Assembly: GCF_003023845.1 (NCBI RefSeq)
Contig: NZ_PYFT01000001.1
Coordinates: forward strand, 1,054,001-1,118,000
Direction of reading: 5' to 3'
Length of the DNA: 64,000 nucleotides
Origin: Adhaeribacter arboris
Lineage (GTDB): Bacteria; Bacteroidota; Bacteroidia; Cytophagales; Hymenobacteraceae
Both the position numbers and the translations under genes were made by a program. The notes under the pieces were generated by a model. It saw only the letters and a program-made list of their open reading frames with translations. It searched no databases and had not been told where the DNA came from. This document shows, one piece after another, positions 26,661-35,211 of the stretch. Positions within the stretch are counted from its first letter, which is position 1. The number at the start of each line of letters is the position of its first letter.

Positions 26661-26943
26661 CATAAGTTATTTCTCAACAGGAGTGCCATAATCATAGCCT
26701 TAACTAAGCAAGGAAGCCTTTACATACATTTGTATCAACCAACTATGCAACAAGCAGCCTAAGGTCAGTGCAGAGCCCGACGATTTTGTGTTTGAGCGCA
26801 GCGAGTTAAAAATTGTCCTGACTTTTTTGGTTCTAGGGGTAGGGGCCCTCTTACTTTGTGTCAAGACAAAAAGGACAAAGACTTAAGCAATGAAACAACT
26901 CAACCAGAAATCATAAAGAAAGTCATCTATGCGAACAATATAT

Positions 26944-28398
26944 TTATATCAAAATATCTTTTACTACTTTCCCCGCTACATCCGTTAACCGATACCGGCG
27001 ACCTAAATGTTTGAAAATCAGCTTTTCGTGGTCCAGCCCTAACTGGTGCAGAACGGTGGCTTGAAAATCGTGGACGTGGACCGGGTCTTTAATAACGTTG
27101 TAACCAAAATCATCGGTATCGCCGTACACGATGCCAGGTTTAACCCCGCCACCCGCCATCCAGATACTAAAGCAACGCGGATGATGATCGCGGCCGTAAT
27201 TATCTTTAGTTAGTTTGCCCTGGCTGTAACTGGTACGGCCAAACTCACCGCCCCAGATGACCAAGGTTTCGTCGAGTAAGCCCCGCTGTTTTAAATCGGT
27301 AACTAAAGCCGCCGAAGCTTGGTCTACATCTTTTGCCTGACTGGTAATCTCGTAAGGTAAGTTGCCGTGTTGGTCCCAGCCCTGGTGATATAGTTGCACA
27401 AACCGGACGCCATTTTCCGATAATTTACGCGCCAGCAAACAATTAGCGGCAAAAGTGCCCGGCACTAAACATTCCGGACCGTATAATTTTATTACATCGT
27501 CGGGTTCTTTGGAAAGGTCCATCACTTCGGGCACGGCGGTTTGCATGCGGTACGCCATCTCGTATTGCTGCACTTTAGTGGTTATCTCGGGGTCGCCAAA
27601 TTCGTCGTAAGCCAGTTGATTGAGGGCCGATAAGTTATCCAGCATTTTGCGGCGCGCCTGCCGGTCCATTCCTTCCGGGTCTCTTATATAAAGTACTGGG
27701 TCTTCGCCTTTACTAAACTGTACCCCTTGGTGAATAGAATCCAAAAAACCATTCGTCCAAAGTTTGGAATAAACCCCTTGCCCGTTACCAATGCCCCGGG
27801 AAAGCAACACCGTAAAAGCCGGCAAATTTTTGTTTTCGCTACCTAATCCATAACTCAGCCAGGCACCCATGCTGGGGCGGTTACCCTGCTGCGAACCGGT
27901 TTGTACAAAAGTTAGGGCCGGATCGTGGTTAATGGCTTCGGTAAACATCGATTTCACAATGCAGATATCATCCACAATTTTGGCCGTATGCGGAAATAAA
28001 TCGCTCACCCAGGCCCGCGACTCACCGTATTGTTTGAAATCTATAAATGAACCGGCCAAAGGAAAAGAATCCTGGTTGGCCGTCATGCCGGTTAAGCGTT
28101 GGTTGCCCCGCACCGAAGTGGGCAATTCCTTGCCGTTCATTTCTCGTAGTTTGGGCTTATAGTCGAAAGATTCCAGTTGCGAAGGGGCGCCGTTCTGAAA
28201 CAGGTAAATAACCCGCTTGGCTTTGGGCGCAAAATGAGGAATACCCGCATTCAAACCAGACTCATCCAAACCACTACCTTTAAACAGGTCCGGTATCAAT
28301 AAAGAGCCTAAAGCTACGCTGCCCAATCCTAAACTTAACTTAGATAAGAAGTGGCGGCGGTTAAAACTAAAGCCGTGTTCCAGAATCTCTTTTTCCAT
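26944..28398 (-). CDS. DUF1501 family exported protein
   Basis: A 484-residue protein. The N-terminus NRRHFLSKLSLGLG is a twin-arginine signal. The body matches DUF1501: VIYLFQNGAPSQLESFDYKP, FVQLYHQGWDQHGNLPYE, TLVIWGGEFGRTSYSQGK (with the usual GEFGR motif), GRDHHPRCFSIWMAGGGVKPG and VHDFQATVLHQLGLDHEKL. All landmarks of the larger family branch are present. It starts three bases after the stop of the DUF1549/DUF1553 gene, so the two are surely co-transcribed. The function is not established; the sulfatase-like fold suggests hydrolysis or binding in the periplasm. Confidence 0.9.
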   Translation of the reverse strand: MEKEILEHGFSFNRRHFLSKLSLGLGSVALGSLLIPDLFKGSGLDESGLNAGIPHFAPKAKRVIYLFQNGAPSQLESFDYKPKLREMNGKELPTSVRGNQRLTGMTANQDSFPLAGSFIDFKQYGESRAWVSDLFPHTAKIVDDICIVKSMFTEAINHDPALTFVQTGSQQGNRPSMGAWLSYGLGSENKNLPAFTVLLSRGIGNGQGVYSKLWTNGFLDSIHQGVQFSKGEDPVLYIRDPEGMDRQARRKMLDNLSALNQLAYDEFGDPEITTKVQQYEMAYRMQTAVPEVMDLSKEPDDVIKLYGPECLVPGTFAANCLLARKLSENGVRFVQLYHQGWDQHGNLPYEITSQAKDVDQASAALVTDLKQRGLLDETLVIWGGEFGRTSYSQGKLTKDNYGRDHHPRCFSIWMAGGGVKPGIVYGDTDDFGYNVIKDPVHVHDFQATVLHQLGLDHEKLIFKHLGRRYRLTDVAGKVVKDILI

Positions 28399-28401
28399 GA
28401 T

Positions 28402-30717
28402 TTAAGTTTTTGAAAGGGTTTCTTCTAAATTATAAATAGTGGTTACTACCTGCATCAAGGCGGCGAGCTTTATTTTATCGGTTTTTGCTGGTAAGGGGTA
28501 CTCGCCTACCGACAACCTTTTTTCTGCTATTGGCTTGTTTAAGGTTTTAAGCTCGTCCTGGTAGTAATTGCTTAGGAGTTGCATTTCCTTTTTATTAGGC
28601 TGGCGGCAAACTATTGTCCGGAAAGCCTTTTGGATTTTATCATTGGCCGGGCTGTTTTCCTGCAACAGTTTGGCGGCTAATACTCGCGAGGCTTCCAGTA
28701 CGGTTGGGTCGTTCATCATAATTAAGGCCTGCAAAGGGGTATTAGTATTTAGTCTTTTGACTTCGCACTGGTCGCGGTTGCTGGCATCGAAAATACTCAT
28801 GCTAGGCGGAGGAACAGTTCTTTTTATTAAAGTATACATACCCCGCCGGTAGAGGCTGGTGCCATGGTCTTGCTTATATACCGATAGCAAACCACGGCCA
28901 GAGGTGGCACCTTCCCATAAACCCGGCGGTTGATAAGGCTTTACGCTGGGTCCGCCAATGGTTTTATTTAACAAGCCACTGCTTGCCAAAACTAAATCCC
29001 GGACAAACTCAGCCGGAATCCGGTACCGGGGAGCGCGGGCGAGTAAAATATTATTGGGGTCAGTTTTTAATTTTTCGGGAGTTATTACCGCCGACTGCCG
29101 GTAGGTAGCGGAAGTAACCAGTTGCTTTACGAGTCGTTTGGTATCCCAACTGTGTTCCCGGAAATCTACCGCCAGCCAATCAAGCAAGGCCGGGTGGGAG
29201 GGAAGTTCGCCCTGCATACCAAAATCGCCGGAAGTTTTAACAATGCCTTTCCCGAAAAACTCCTGCCATACCCGGTTTACATAGACCCGGGCCGTAAGGG
29301 GGTTGCGTTCATCAAATAACCATTGCGCCAAACCTAAGCGGTTCTTAGGATATTTTTTATTGAAGGGCAAAATGGCTTTGGGCGTACCCGGTTGTACTTC
29401 CTTGCCCGGTGCATCGTAAGCGCCCCGGTTCAGGATATGGGTTTTCCGTAAGGTATCTAAATCGCCCATTACGGATACAATAAGCCGGCTGGTATCTTGT
29501 TTATTGATAAAAGTGAGAATATTCTTTACTTCTTCGTTACTGATAGTTATCAGCGGTTTCTTCGCGTAGGTTTCCGGGCCACCAATTACCGATTCTATTC
29601 CCACTTCTTTTACGTTATTAAAAAAGGAGTAGAGCTGATAATATTCTTTCTGCGAAAAAGGATCGTATTTATGATCGTGGCAACGGGCGCATTCGGTAGT
29701 AACGCCTAATAAAGCTTTGCCAAAGGTATCGCTGCGGTCGGTTACGTACATTACCCGGTATTCTTCGTCCACCACGCCGCCTTCTTCGGTAATTTTATGA
29801 TTACGGTTAAAACCGGTAGCCAATAACTGTTCTTTAGTGGCATTTGGCATTAAATCGCCGGCTAACTGCCAGGTAATAAAATCTTTATAAGACATGTTCC
29901 GGTTCAGGGCGTGGATTACCCAATCGCGCCAGGGCCACTGGGTACGGTAACCATCGTCCTGAAAACCGTGCGAATCGGCGTAACGGGCGACATCTAGCCA
30001 ATGGACGGCCATTTTTTCACCGTAAGCCGGATTTCGCAGCAGCTCATCCACTATTTTTTCGTAAGCGTTAGCGCTGGTATCAGCCAGAAAACGATCCATT
30101 AGCTGCAGGCTGGGCGGCAAGCCAATCAGATCCAGACTAACCCGCTTTAACAAACGCTCTTTATCCGCTTCGGGGTTAGGGGATAGACCTTTTTGCTCTT
30201 GTTTCTCCAGAATAAAATAATCAATTTGGTTTCGAGCCCAGTCTTTTTGTTTTATTAAAGGCAAGGCGGGTTTTTTAGGAGCGACAAAAGCCCAGTGAGG
30301 TTCGTATTTAGCTCCTTGTTTAATCCATTTTTGAATGAGTTGTATTTCGCGGGTAGTTAATTTAAGGTTAGAGCCCGCTGGCGGCATCACCATGGCGGTG
30401 TCCGGACTGGAAATGCGCTGGTATACGACCGATAATTCGGGTTTTCCCGGTACCAGAGCGTGGGCAGTAGGATTTTCTTCGAGGGCTTTATAGGCTTCTT
30501 CGGCAATATCCAAACGTAGTCCAGCTTCCCGTTTGTTCGCATCCGGACCGTGGCAGGCATAACAATTATCCGAAAGTATAGGCCGGATATCAAAATTATA
30601 ACTCACCTGATCGGGCAATGACCCGGCCGAAGAGTTAGAGTCAGACCCAGAAGTGCAAGCTTGCAGGAAACCGGCAGCGGTTATAAATGCCATCCATAGA
30701 ATTTGTTTCTGGGTCAT
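28402..30717 (-). CDS. DUF1549/DUF1553 cytochrome lipoprotein
   Basis: A 771-residue protein with a lipoprotein signal (LQACTSGSD, lipobox Cys near residue 21). The planctomycete cytochrome motif is C52-Y-A-C-H56, with GPDANKREAGLRLD and VMPPAGSNLKLT. DUF1549 (RVSLDLIGLPPSLQLMDRFL, YGEKMAVHWLDVARYADSHGFQ) and DUF1553 (RVYVNRVWQEFFGKGIVKTSGDFG, NDPTVLEASRVLA) follow. A second haem-like CARCHD motif lies in DUF1549. Unlike the 16434 paralogue it has no membrane module; the membrane-cytochrome protein at 24148 may supply one. It heads a three-gene minus-strand operon with DUF1501 and the LRR protein. Confidence 0.9.
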   Translation of the reverse strand: MTQKQILWMAFITAAGFLQACTSGSDSNSSAGSLPDQVSYNFDIRPILSDNCYACHGPDANKREAGLRLDIAEEAYKALEENPTAHALVPGKPELSVVYQRISSPDTAMVMPPAGSNLKLTTREIQLIQKWIKQGAKYEPHWAFVAPKKPALPLIKQKDWARNQIDYFILEKQEQKGLSPNPEADKERLLKRVSLDLIGLPPSLQLMDRFLADTSANAYEKIVDELLRNPAYGEKMAVHWLDVARYADSHGFQDDGYRTQWPWRDWVIHALNRNMSYKDFITWQLAGDLMPNATKEQLLATGFNRNHKITEEGGVVDEEYRVMYVTDRSDTFGKALLGVTTECARCHDHKYDPFSQKEYYQLYSFFNNVKEVGIESVIGGPETYAKKPLITISNEEVKNILTFINKQDTSRLIVSVMGDLDTLRKTHILNRGAYDAPGKEVQPGTPKAILPFNKKYPKNRLGLAQWLFDERNPLTARVYVNRVWQEFFGKGIVKTSGDFGMQGELPSHPALLDWLAVDFREHSWDTKRLVKQLVTSATYRQSAVITPEKLKTDPNNILLARAPRYRIPAEFVRDLVLASSGLLNKTIGGPSVKPYQPPGLWEGATSGRGLLSVYKQDHGTSLYRRGMYTLIKRTVPPPSMSIFDASNRDQCEVKRLNTNTPLQALIMMNDPTVLEASRVLAAKLLQENSPANDKIQKAFRTIVCRQPNKKEMQLLSNYYQDELKTLNKPIAEKRLSVGEYPLPAKTDKIKLAALMQVVTTIYNLEETLSKT

Positions 30718-31084
30718 AGAAATCTTAATTTAATAAAGTAAGAGCAGTTGAGCAATACCAAATACAAGGGTTAAACTTTAATATAAAAGGCAATCATTTA
30801 AATACTTTCAACTGCTAATTTTCTTTGATAACCAAAAAGATACGAAATTTGTAGCGCATTTTTACTAACCGATGCAAACAGAATTTTTGGAATGATAAAT
30901 TTGCTTGTCCGGATTTAATAACTGCAGGTTAACAGAAAAATAACGAGGAATAAAGTTTCGGTCAATTTGGAAATCAAGATCAGGGTAATTTTCCTTATAT
31001 CCCGATAATCCGGGCTGAATAAACCTTAAATTATTATGTTACCAGTATCTATTTGCCTAATTTTTTATCATTTTGCTATCTTTT
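30718..31084. other. Intergenic, possible degenerate operator
   Basis: 367 AT-rich bases upstream of the DUF1549/DUF1553 operon. No ORF. The only structure of note is TATCCCGATAATCCGGG at 30998-31014, which resembles the tandem repeat but has a 9-bp period and mismatches, so I do not count it as a site. Confidence 0.4.
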
Positions 31085-32266
31085 TTACTCACTCCCTTGA
31101 TTAAAAAATACATAAAGCCCGTCTTTCCCGGCTACAATAATATCTTTTCTTCCCGAACCGGTCAGGTCGGTAACGCTGAAATAAATGCCCGCGCCTTTGC
31201 CTTCACCGAATGGCCCATAACTCACAATTTGTTTCGTGAATGATTCGCCGTTCCATTTGTAATAATAAATTCCTAAAGGATCAAATTCGCCAGGGTCGTT
31301 GCCGTTATGGGCGCGATAACGTTTGCCGGTTATTAATTCTTCCTGCCCATCGCCATCTAAATCGAGCCAATGCATGGTATGAAACTGCGAGTTGTTTAAG
31401 TCGATGGCGTGTTTTAGCCAAGTAGATTTTTTTGATTTTTTATCTTTTTTCTGCTCGTACCAGTGCAAACCGTAACCGTGCCCCTGGCCTACAATCAGGT
31501 CATTTAAACCATCTTTATTGACATCGGCCACCAGAATCGGTACACTGGAAGTTCCCAGTTTAAAATCTTCGTGGAAATTCCAGGTTTGTTTAAACGGCTG
31601 AGCCGGCGCTTCGAGCCAGCCATTCTCTACCAGTAAGTCGCCCCGGCCGTCGTTGTTTACATCCCCAAAACCTAAGCCGTGGCCGTGTTTCCCCATTATC
31701 CGGTGCGGCTCAAAGCGACCGGTTCCTTTGCCCTGGCTATTTTTAACTAAGCGGTAAATAACCAAAGAATCATTGGGGGTATTCGGAATAATTTCGGGTA
31801 CACCGTCGCCATCTACGTCCCAGGCGCGGGTAGTTTCTATGTTACCAGCTTCGGCAATTCGGTGTTCCGGCCATTCTTGTCCGTTACCCGGATTTTCGCG
31901 CCAGGTTAAAGTTTTACCGAACCAGCCGCCGGTAACAAAATCTATTTTGTGGTCGCCGTTTACATCTAAGGGTACCGTCGAAAAATCGTCCCAGTATTCG
32001 CCAAAGCGTTTTACTTCGCCAATGTAATGCCGGTTTAAAAACTTCGGACCTTCGTACCAATAAGAACCCGATACAAGGTCGGGTATTTTATCGTTATTCA
32101 CGTCAAACACATCCACCGATTCAAAGCTTTCGGCCGCAATTTGCTGTTTAACAAATTTCAGCGGTTTGCTGCCTGGCGGCGCTTTTTCTTTAGACTGACC
32201 CGAACAGATATTTACCAGTAAAACCAGCGCTAAGGCAGGAACGAAAACTTTTGGCATGAGGCGCAT
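31085..32266 (-). CDS. Secreted FG-GAP/VCBS repeat protein
   Basis: About 393 residues from the start MRLMPKVFVPALALV, the first Met directly before the signal peptide (LLVNICSGQ); an in-frame ATG 12 codons upstream is less likely. The mature protein has six calcium-binding-like FG-GAP repeats (DVNNDKIPDLV, DVNGDHKIDFV, DVDGDGVPEII, DVNNDGRGDLLV, DVNKDGLNDLIV, DLDGDGQEELI), which form a seven-bladed propeller. There is no catalytic motif. A tandem repeat copy lies about 120 bases upstream and reads toward it, back-to-back with the one for DUF1080. Confidence 0.85.
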   Translation of the reverse strand: MRLMPKVFVPALALVLLVNICSGQSKEKAPPGSKPLKFVKQQIAAESFESVDVFDVNNDKIPDLVSGSYWYEGPKFLNRHYIGEVKRFGEYWDDFSTVPLDVNGDHKIDFVTGGWFGKTLTWRENPGNGQEWPEHRIAEAGNIETTRAWDVDGDGVPEIIPNTPNDSLVIYRLVKNSQGKGTGRFEPHRIMGKHGHGLGFGDVNNDGRGDLLVENGWLEAPAQPFKQTWNFHEDFKLGTSSVPILVADVNKDGLNDLIVGQGHGYGLHWYEQKKDKKSKKSTWLKHAIDLNNSQFHTMHWLDLDGDGQEELITGKRYRAHNGNDPGEFDPLGIYYYKWNGESFTKQIVSYGPFGEGKGAGIYFSVTDLTGSGRKDIIVAGKDGLYVFFNQGSE

Positions 32267-32387
32267 TTTAGGTATTTCTTCACTCTTTCTGAGTAACCGC
32301 AAAGTATTTATAGTAATTTCCGGCTGGTAAGCCGAATGGTTCTACAATTGGAACTAGCTCTTAAATTATTTTCTTTTTATGTTTTAT

Positions 32388-32404
32388 TATCCTGCCGTGT
32401 CCTG
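32388..32404 (-). promoter_or_regulatory. Tandem direct-repeat operator, site 4 (FG-GAP gene)
   Basis: The minus strand reads CAGGACACGGCAGGATA: one mismatch in the first 7-mer, 10-bp period kept. It is oriented toward the FG-GAP gene and sits in the 479-base divergent region shared with site 5. The rest of that region is AT-rich and holds no gene. Confidence 0.7.
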
Positions 32405-32571
32405 TTTTAAATTAAGAGCAAAAAAGCCAATTGTTATTTGCCGGTAATTTCAGGAGAGATTATTTATTTTAAAATGTAAACTGCCGCAGGAAGAAGAAAA
32501 TTATATTAAAAAATTTAATCAGATTCGAGGGAATTTTATTTTAAACTTTTAAACTTTTTAATGAATTCAGA

Positions 32572-32588
32572 CAGGATACGACAGGATA
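32572..32588 (+). promoter_or_regulatory. Tandem direct-repeat operator, site 5 (DUF1080 gene)
   Basis: The plus strand reads CAGGATACGACAGGATA, preceded by another A so that ACAGGATA is repeated exactly. It lies 157 bases before the ATG of the DUF1080 gene and reads toward it. Confidence 0.78.
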
Positions 32589-32745
32589 GAAAGCCCTTTC
32601 GCATTAAATAAATTAGCCATTACTAAACGGTCTTCACATTCCGGAAACCAGGGTAAATTGTGGGATTATTCGCTACATTTACTAGCTAAATACCTGATTA
32701 CCGGGGAGTTTTATCTTACTAAATCGTTCCTAAACCAACAGCAAA

Positions 32746-33531
32746 ATGCATAAAAAATCGTTTTTTTCCTGTATCCCGGTGGCTATCCTGTGTGTGGGCT
32801 TATTAACCGGTAATTGCCAGAATAAAAATATAAACAAGAGCCAACGCGACAAGGAAGGGTTTACTTCCATATTTGATGGCAAAACTTTAAAAGGCTGGGA
32901 AGGGGACCCGAAATACTGGCGCGTAGAAAAGGGCACTTTGGTGGGCGAAATTACTCCCACTACGCTCTTAAAAACCAATTCGTTTATTATCTGGCGCGGC
33001 GGTACTCCGGCTGATTTTGAATTAAAAGGTTCGTTCAAAATAACTACCGACGGCAACACCGGCGTCAATTACCGCAGCGAACAACTAACCGATATTCCTT
33101 TTGCCTTAAAAGGGTACCAAGCCGATATTGACGGAAAAATCCGGTATACGGGGCAAAATTACGAAGAGCGCGGCCGCACCACTCTGGCTTACCGCGGCGA
33201 AATTGTTACTGTAAATACCCAGGAAAATGCAGAAAACCCGGAGTCGTTCCGGGCCAACGTTAAAAATAATGCCTGGCAGGCGCGCCAGGTTACCGGCTCT
33301 TTGGGCAAAAGCGATTCACTGCAAACCTTGATAAAAAGCGACGACTGGAACGACTTTCACCTCGTGGTAAAAGGCAACCGGTTGCAGCATTACGTAAACG
33401 GGGTTTTAATGAGCGATGTAACCGATAATGATACCGCTAACCGTAAAATGAGCGGTTTACTGGGCGTGCAAGTACACGTAGGCCCACCCATGAAAGTACA
33501 GTATCGTAACTTACGCTTGAAGCAGTTATAA
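32746..33531 (+). CDS. DUF1080 lipoprotein (3-keto-glycoside hydrolase family)
   Basis: A 261-residue lipoprotein (LLTGNC lipobox near residue 26). The mature part is a concanavalin-like DUF1080 domain: FTSIFDGKTLKGWEGD, YWRVEKGTLVGEI, DFELKGSFKI, GNTGVNYRSEQ, WNDFHLVVKGNRLQHYVNGVLMSDVTD and GLLGVQVHVGPPMKVQYRNLRLK. DUF1080 members have been characterised as hydrolases of 3-keto-disaccharides, acting after a dehydrogenase oxidises a sugar at C3. The Gfo/Idh/MocA gene at 34042 could be such a dehydrogenase, but compartments would have to match. It has its own tandem-repeat operator and a strong terminator. Confidence 0.88.
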   Translation: MHKKSFFSCIPVAILCVGLLTGNCQNKNINKSQRDKEGFTSIFDGKTLKGWEGDPKYWRVEKGTLVGEITPTTLLKTNSFIIWRGGTPADFELKGSFKITTDGNTGVNYRSEQLTDIPFALKGYQADIDGKIRYTGQNYEERGRTTLAYRGEIVTVNTQENAENPESFRANVKNNAWQARQVTGSLGKSDSLQTLIKSDDWNDFHLVVKGNRLQHYVNGVLMSDVTDNDTANRKMSGLLGVQVHVGPPMKVQYRNLRLKQL

Positions 33532-33567
33532 GCGACTAGTATTCTTTATTATCAAGGGGAACATAAA

Positions 33568-33653
33568 GGAACCTTAATTATTTTACTTGTTGCTTTTACC
33601 AGCACTCTCGTAAGCTGGCTTAAAGGTAAGTAAGGTAATTAAGGTTCTTTTTT
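33568..33653 (+). terminator. Long-stem terminator after DUF1080 gene
   Basis: GAACCTTAATTA (33569-33580) pairs perfectly with 33636-33647, with further imperfect pairing inside (ACCAGC with GCTGGC), followed by six T. It lies 37 bases after the stop of the DUF1080 gene. Confidence 0.8.
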
Positions 33654-33758
33654 CAAGACAGATTCTTTGGTTTATCTTTACCCAGTCCTGAATAGATTGT
33701 TTGCAATGCCTTTTAATGATGAAGCCTATTCTACCATGCTTTTGCCATACTCTAAGAT

Positions 33759-33890
33759 TTAATTCCTTATTTGTACATTTTCCAGCAGCACTTCTACGCG
33801 AATACAGCTAACTCTGAATTTTTTGGCCGTATAATTTATGAGTTCCTGCACAATCCGGTAAACAGCAGTATAAAGAATTGGCCAATATTA
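33759..33890 (-). pseudogene. Sensor histidine kinase remnant (N-box region)
   Basis: Minus-strand translation gives about 43 codons between stops, including YRIVQELINYTAKKF and IRVEVLLEN. This is the start of the HATPase N-box of NarX/DegS-type sensor kinases (family form YRIVQELINNxxKHA). The Asn of the N-box is replaced by Tyr, no ATP lid follows, and there is no start. It sits in the 510-base gap 33532-34041, which otherwise holds only the terminator and AT-rich DNA. Confidence 0.5.
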
Positions 33891-34041
33891 TTTTTTAAGG
33901 ATACAGACGATTTTATTTGCTAATTCTAGTACTAATCGTTTAGCAAGCCGTATTTCTTTAGATTAAAAATAAAAGTGGCCAGAATAAAGATTACGGATTA
34001 GGTAAACTGTACTCTGACCACCCTAAAAAACTTAATTTAAC

Positions 34042-35205
34042 TTACTTAACCAATTCGCCGATTCCGGTACTTTTCCAGCTACGGGTTGCTGCCGATTCAA
34101 GTACGGCTTCGCAAACTTTTTGGGTTTCCAAGGCTTCCTGGAAGGTAGGGGAGCAAGGTTCGCCAGTCTCCAGGGCTTTCAAAAAGTCAGCTACCTGATG
34201 AATAAAGGAATGCTCGTACCCAATAGATAAGCCAGGCACCCACCATTTATCCATGTACGGTTGGTCCCCATCGGTAACGTGAATAGAACGCCAGCCCCGC
34301 ACAATCGATTCATCGCGGTGATCAAAATACTCCAGCCGGTTTAAATCGTGCAAATCCCAGCGGATGGAGGCATGCTCGCCGTTGATTTCAAAGGTATACA
34401 AGGCCTTATGACCGCGGGCATAGCGGGTTGATTCAAACAAACCCAGAGAACCGTTTTCGAAATGACAATGGAAAATACAAGCATCATCAATACCTACTTG
34501 TTGTTTCTGACCGGTAAGAGCATGGGTTCGTTCTTTAACAAACGTTTCCGTAACCGCCGATACATCGGTAATGCCTCCATTCAGCCATAAGGCCGTATCA
34601 ATGCAATGCGCCAGCAAATCGCCGGTTACGCCGGAACCAGCTGCTTCTACATCCAGCCGCCAGGTACCGGCTCCTCCTTGGGGAACATCGGCACTAATGG
34701 TCCAATCCTGCAAAAAATTTGCCCGGTAATGAAATATACGGCCTAGTTTACCTGAATCAATAATATTTTTAGCCAGGGTTACGGCCGGTAAACGGCGGTA
34801 ATTGTACCAAACCGTATTTGGTACGCCAGCTTTTTCAATGGCATCTACCATTTCTTGCGATTCGGCCAGAGTACGAGCCAAAGGTTTTTCGCAAAGTACC
34901 ATTTTACCGGCTTTAGCCGCCGCAATGGCAATTTCAGCGTGGGTATCGTTAGGCGTACAAATATCTACAGCATCAATATCGTCGCGGGCAATTACCTGGC
35001 GCCAATCTGTTTCGTACGATTCATAACCCCATTGCTCGGCAAAGGCTTTTACTTTGGCTTCGTTGCGGGTACACACAGCCTTTAAAACGGGCCGGTGCGT
35101 TAATTCCGGGAAAAAGTCGCTCACGCGTTTATAGCCGTTCGTGTGCGTGCGTCCCATAAAACCACCGCCAATTAATCCAATTCTTAGTTCTTTTTTATTG
35201 CTCAT
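34042..35205 (-). CDS. Gfo/Idh/MocA family oxidoreductase
   Basis: A 387-residue cytoplasmic NAD(P)-dependent dehydrogenase. A Rossmann motif [12 protein letters not shown] (residues ~9-20) comes first. Then come the family's catalytic-lysine motif CEKPLA near residue 104 and a [15 protein letters not shown] segment near residue 198, with Asp and His in catalytic positions. Members oxidise or reduce sugars and inositols. No signal peptide is seen. Its start is six bases after the stop of the TIM-barrel isomerase, so these two form an operon. Together with DUF4432, the cupin and the isomerase this suggests a pathway for an unusual sugar imported by SusCD 2. Confidence 0.9.
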   Translation of the reverse strand: MSNKKELRIGLIGGGFMGRTHTNGYKRVSDFFPELTHRPVLKAVCTRNEAKVKAFAEQWGYESYETDWRQVIARDDIDAVDICTPNDTHAEIAIAAAKAGKMVLCEKPLARTLAESQEMVDAIEKAGVPNTVWYNYRRLPAVTLAKNIIDSGKLGRIFHYRANFLQDWTISADVPQGGAGTWRLDVEAAGSGVTGDLLAHCIDTALWLNGGITDVSAVTETFVKERTHALTGQKQQVGIDDACIFHCHFENGSLGLFESTRYARGHKALYTFEINGEHASIRWDLHDLNRLEYFDHRDESIVRGWRSIHVTDGDQPYMDKWWVPGLSIGYEHSFIHQVADFLKALETGEPCSPTFQEALETQKVCEAVLESAATRSWKSTGIGELVK

Positions 35206-35211
35206 AAAGGT

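Noticed and set aside
26402-26691. Overlapping ORFs on both strands of the gap 26402-26691
   Set aside because: They run through the GC-rich repeat, have Arg/Pro/Gly-rich translations and no family features; repeat composition explains them.
30998-31014. A further copy of the tandem repeat upstream of the DUF1549/DUF1553 operon
   Set aside because: The period is 9 and not 10 bases, and both half-sites carry mismatches; it would be accepted only if a matrix scan scored it above background.
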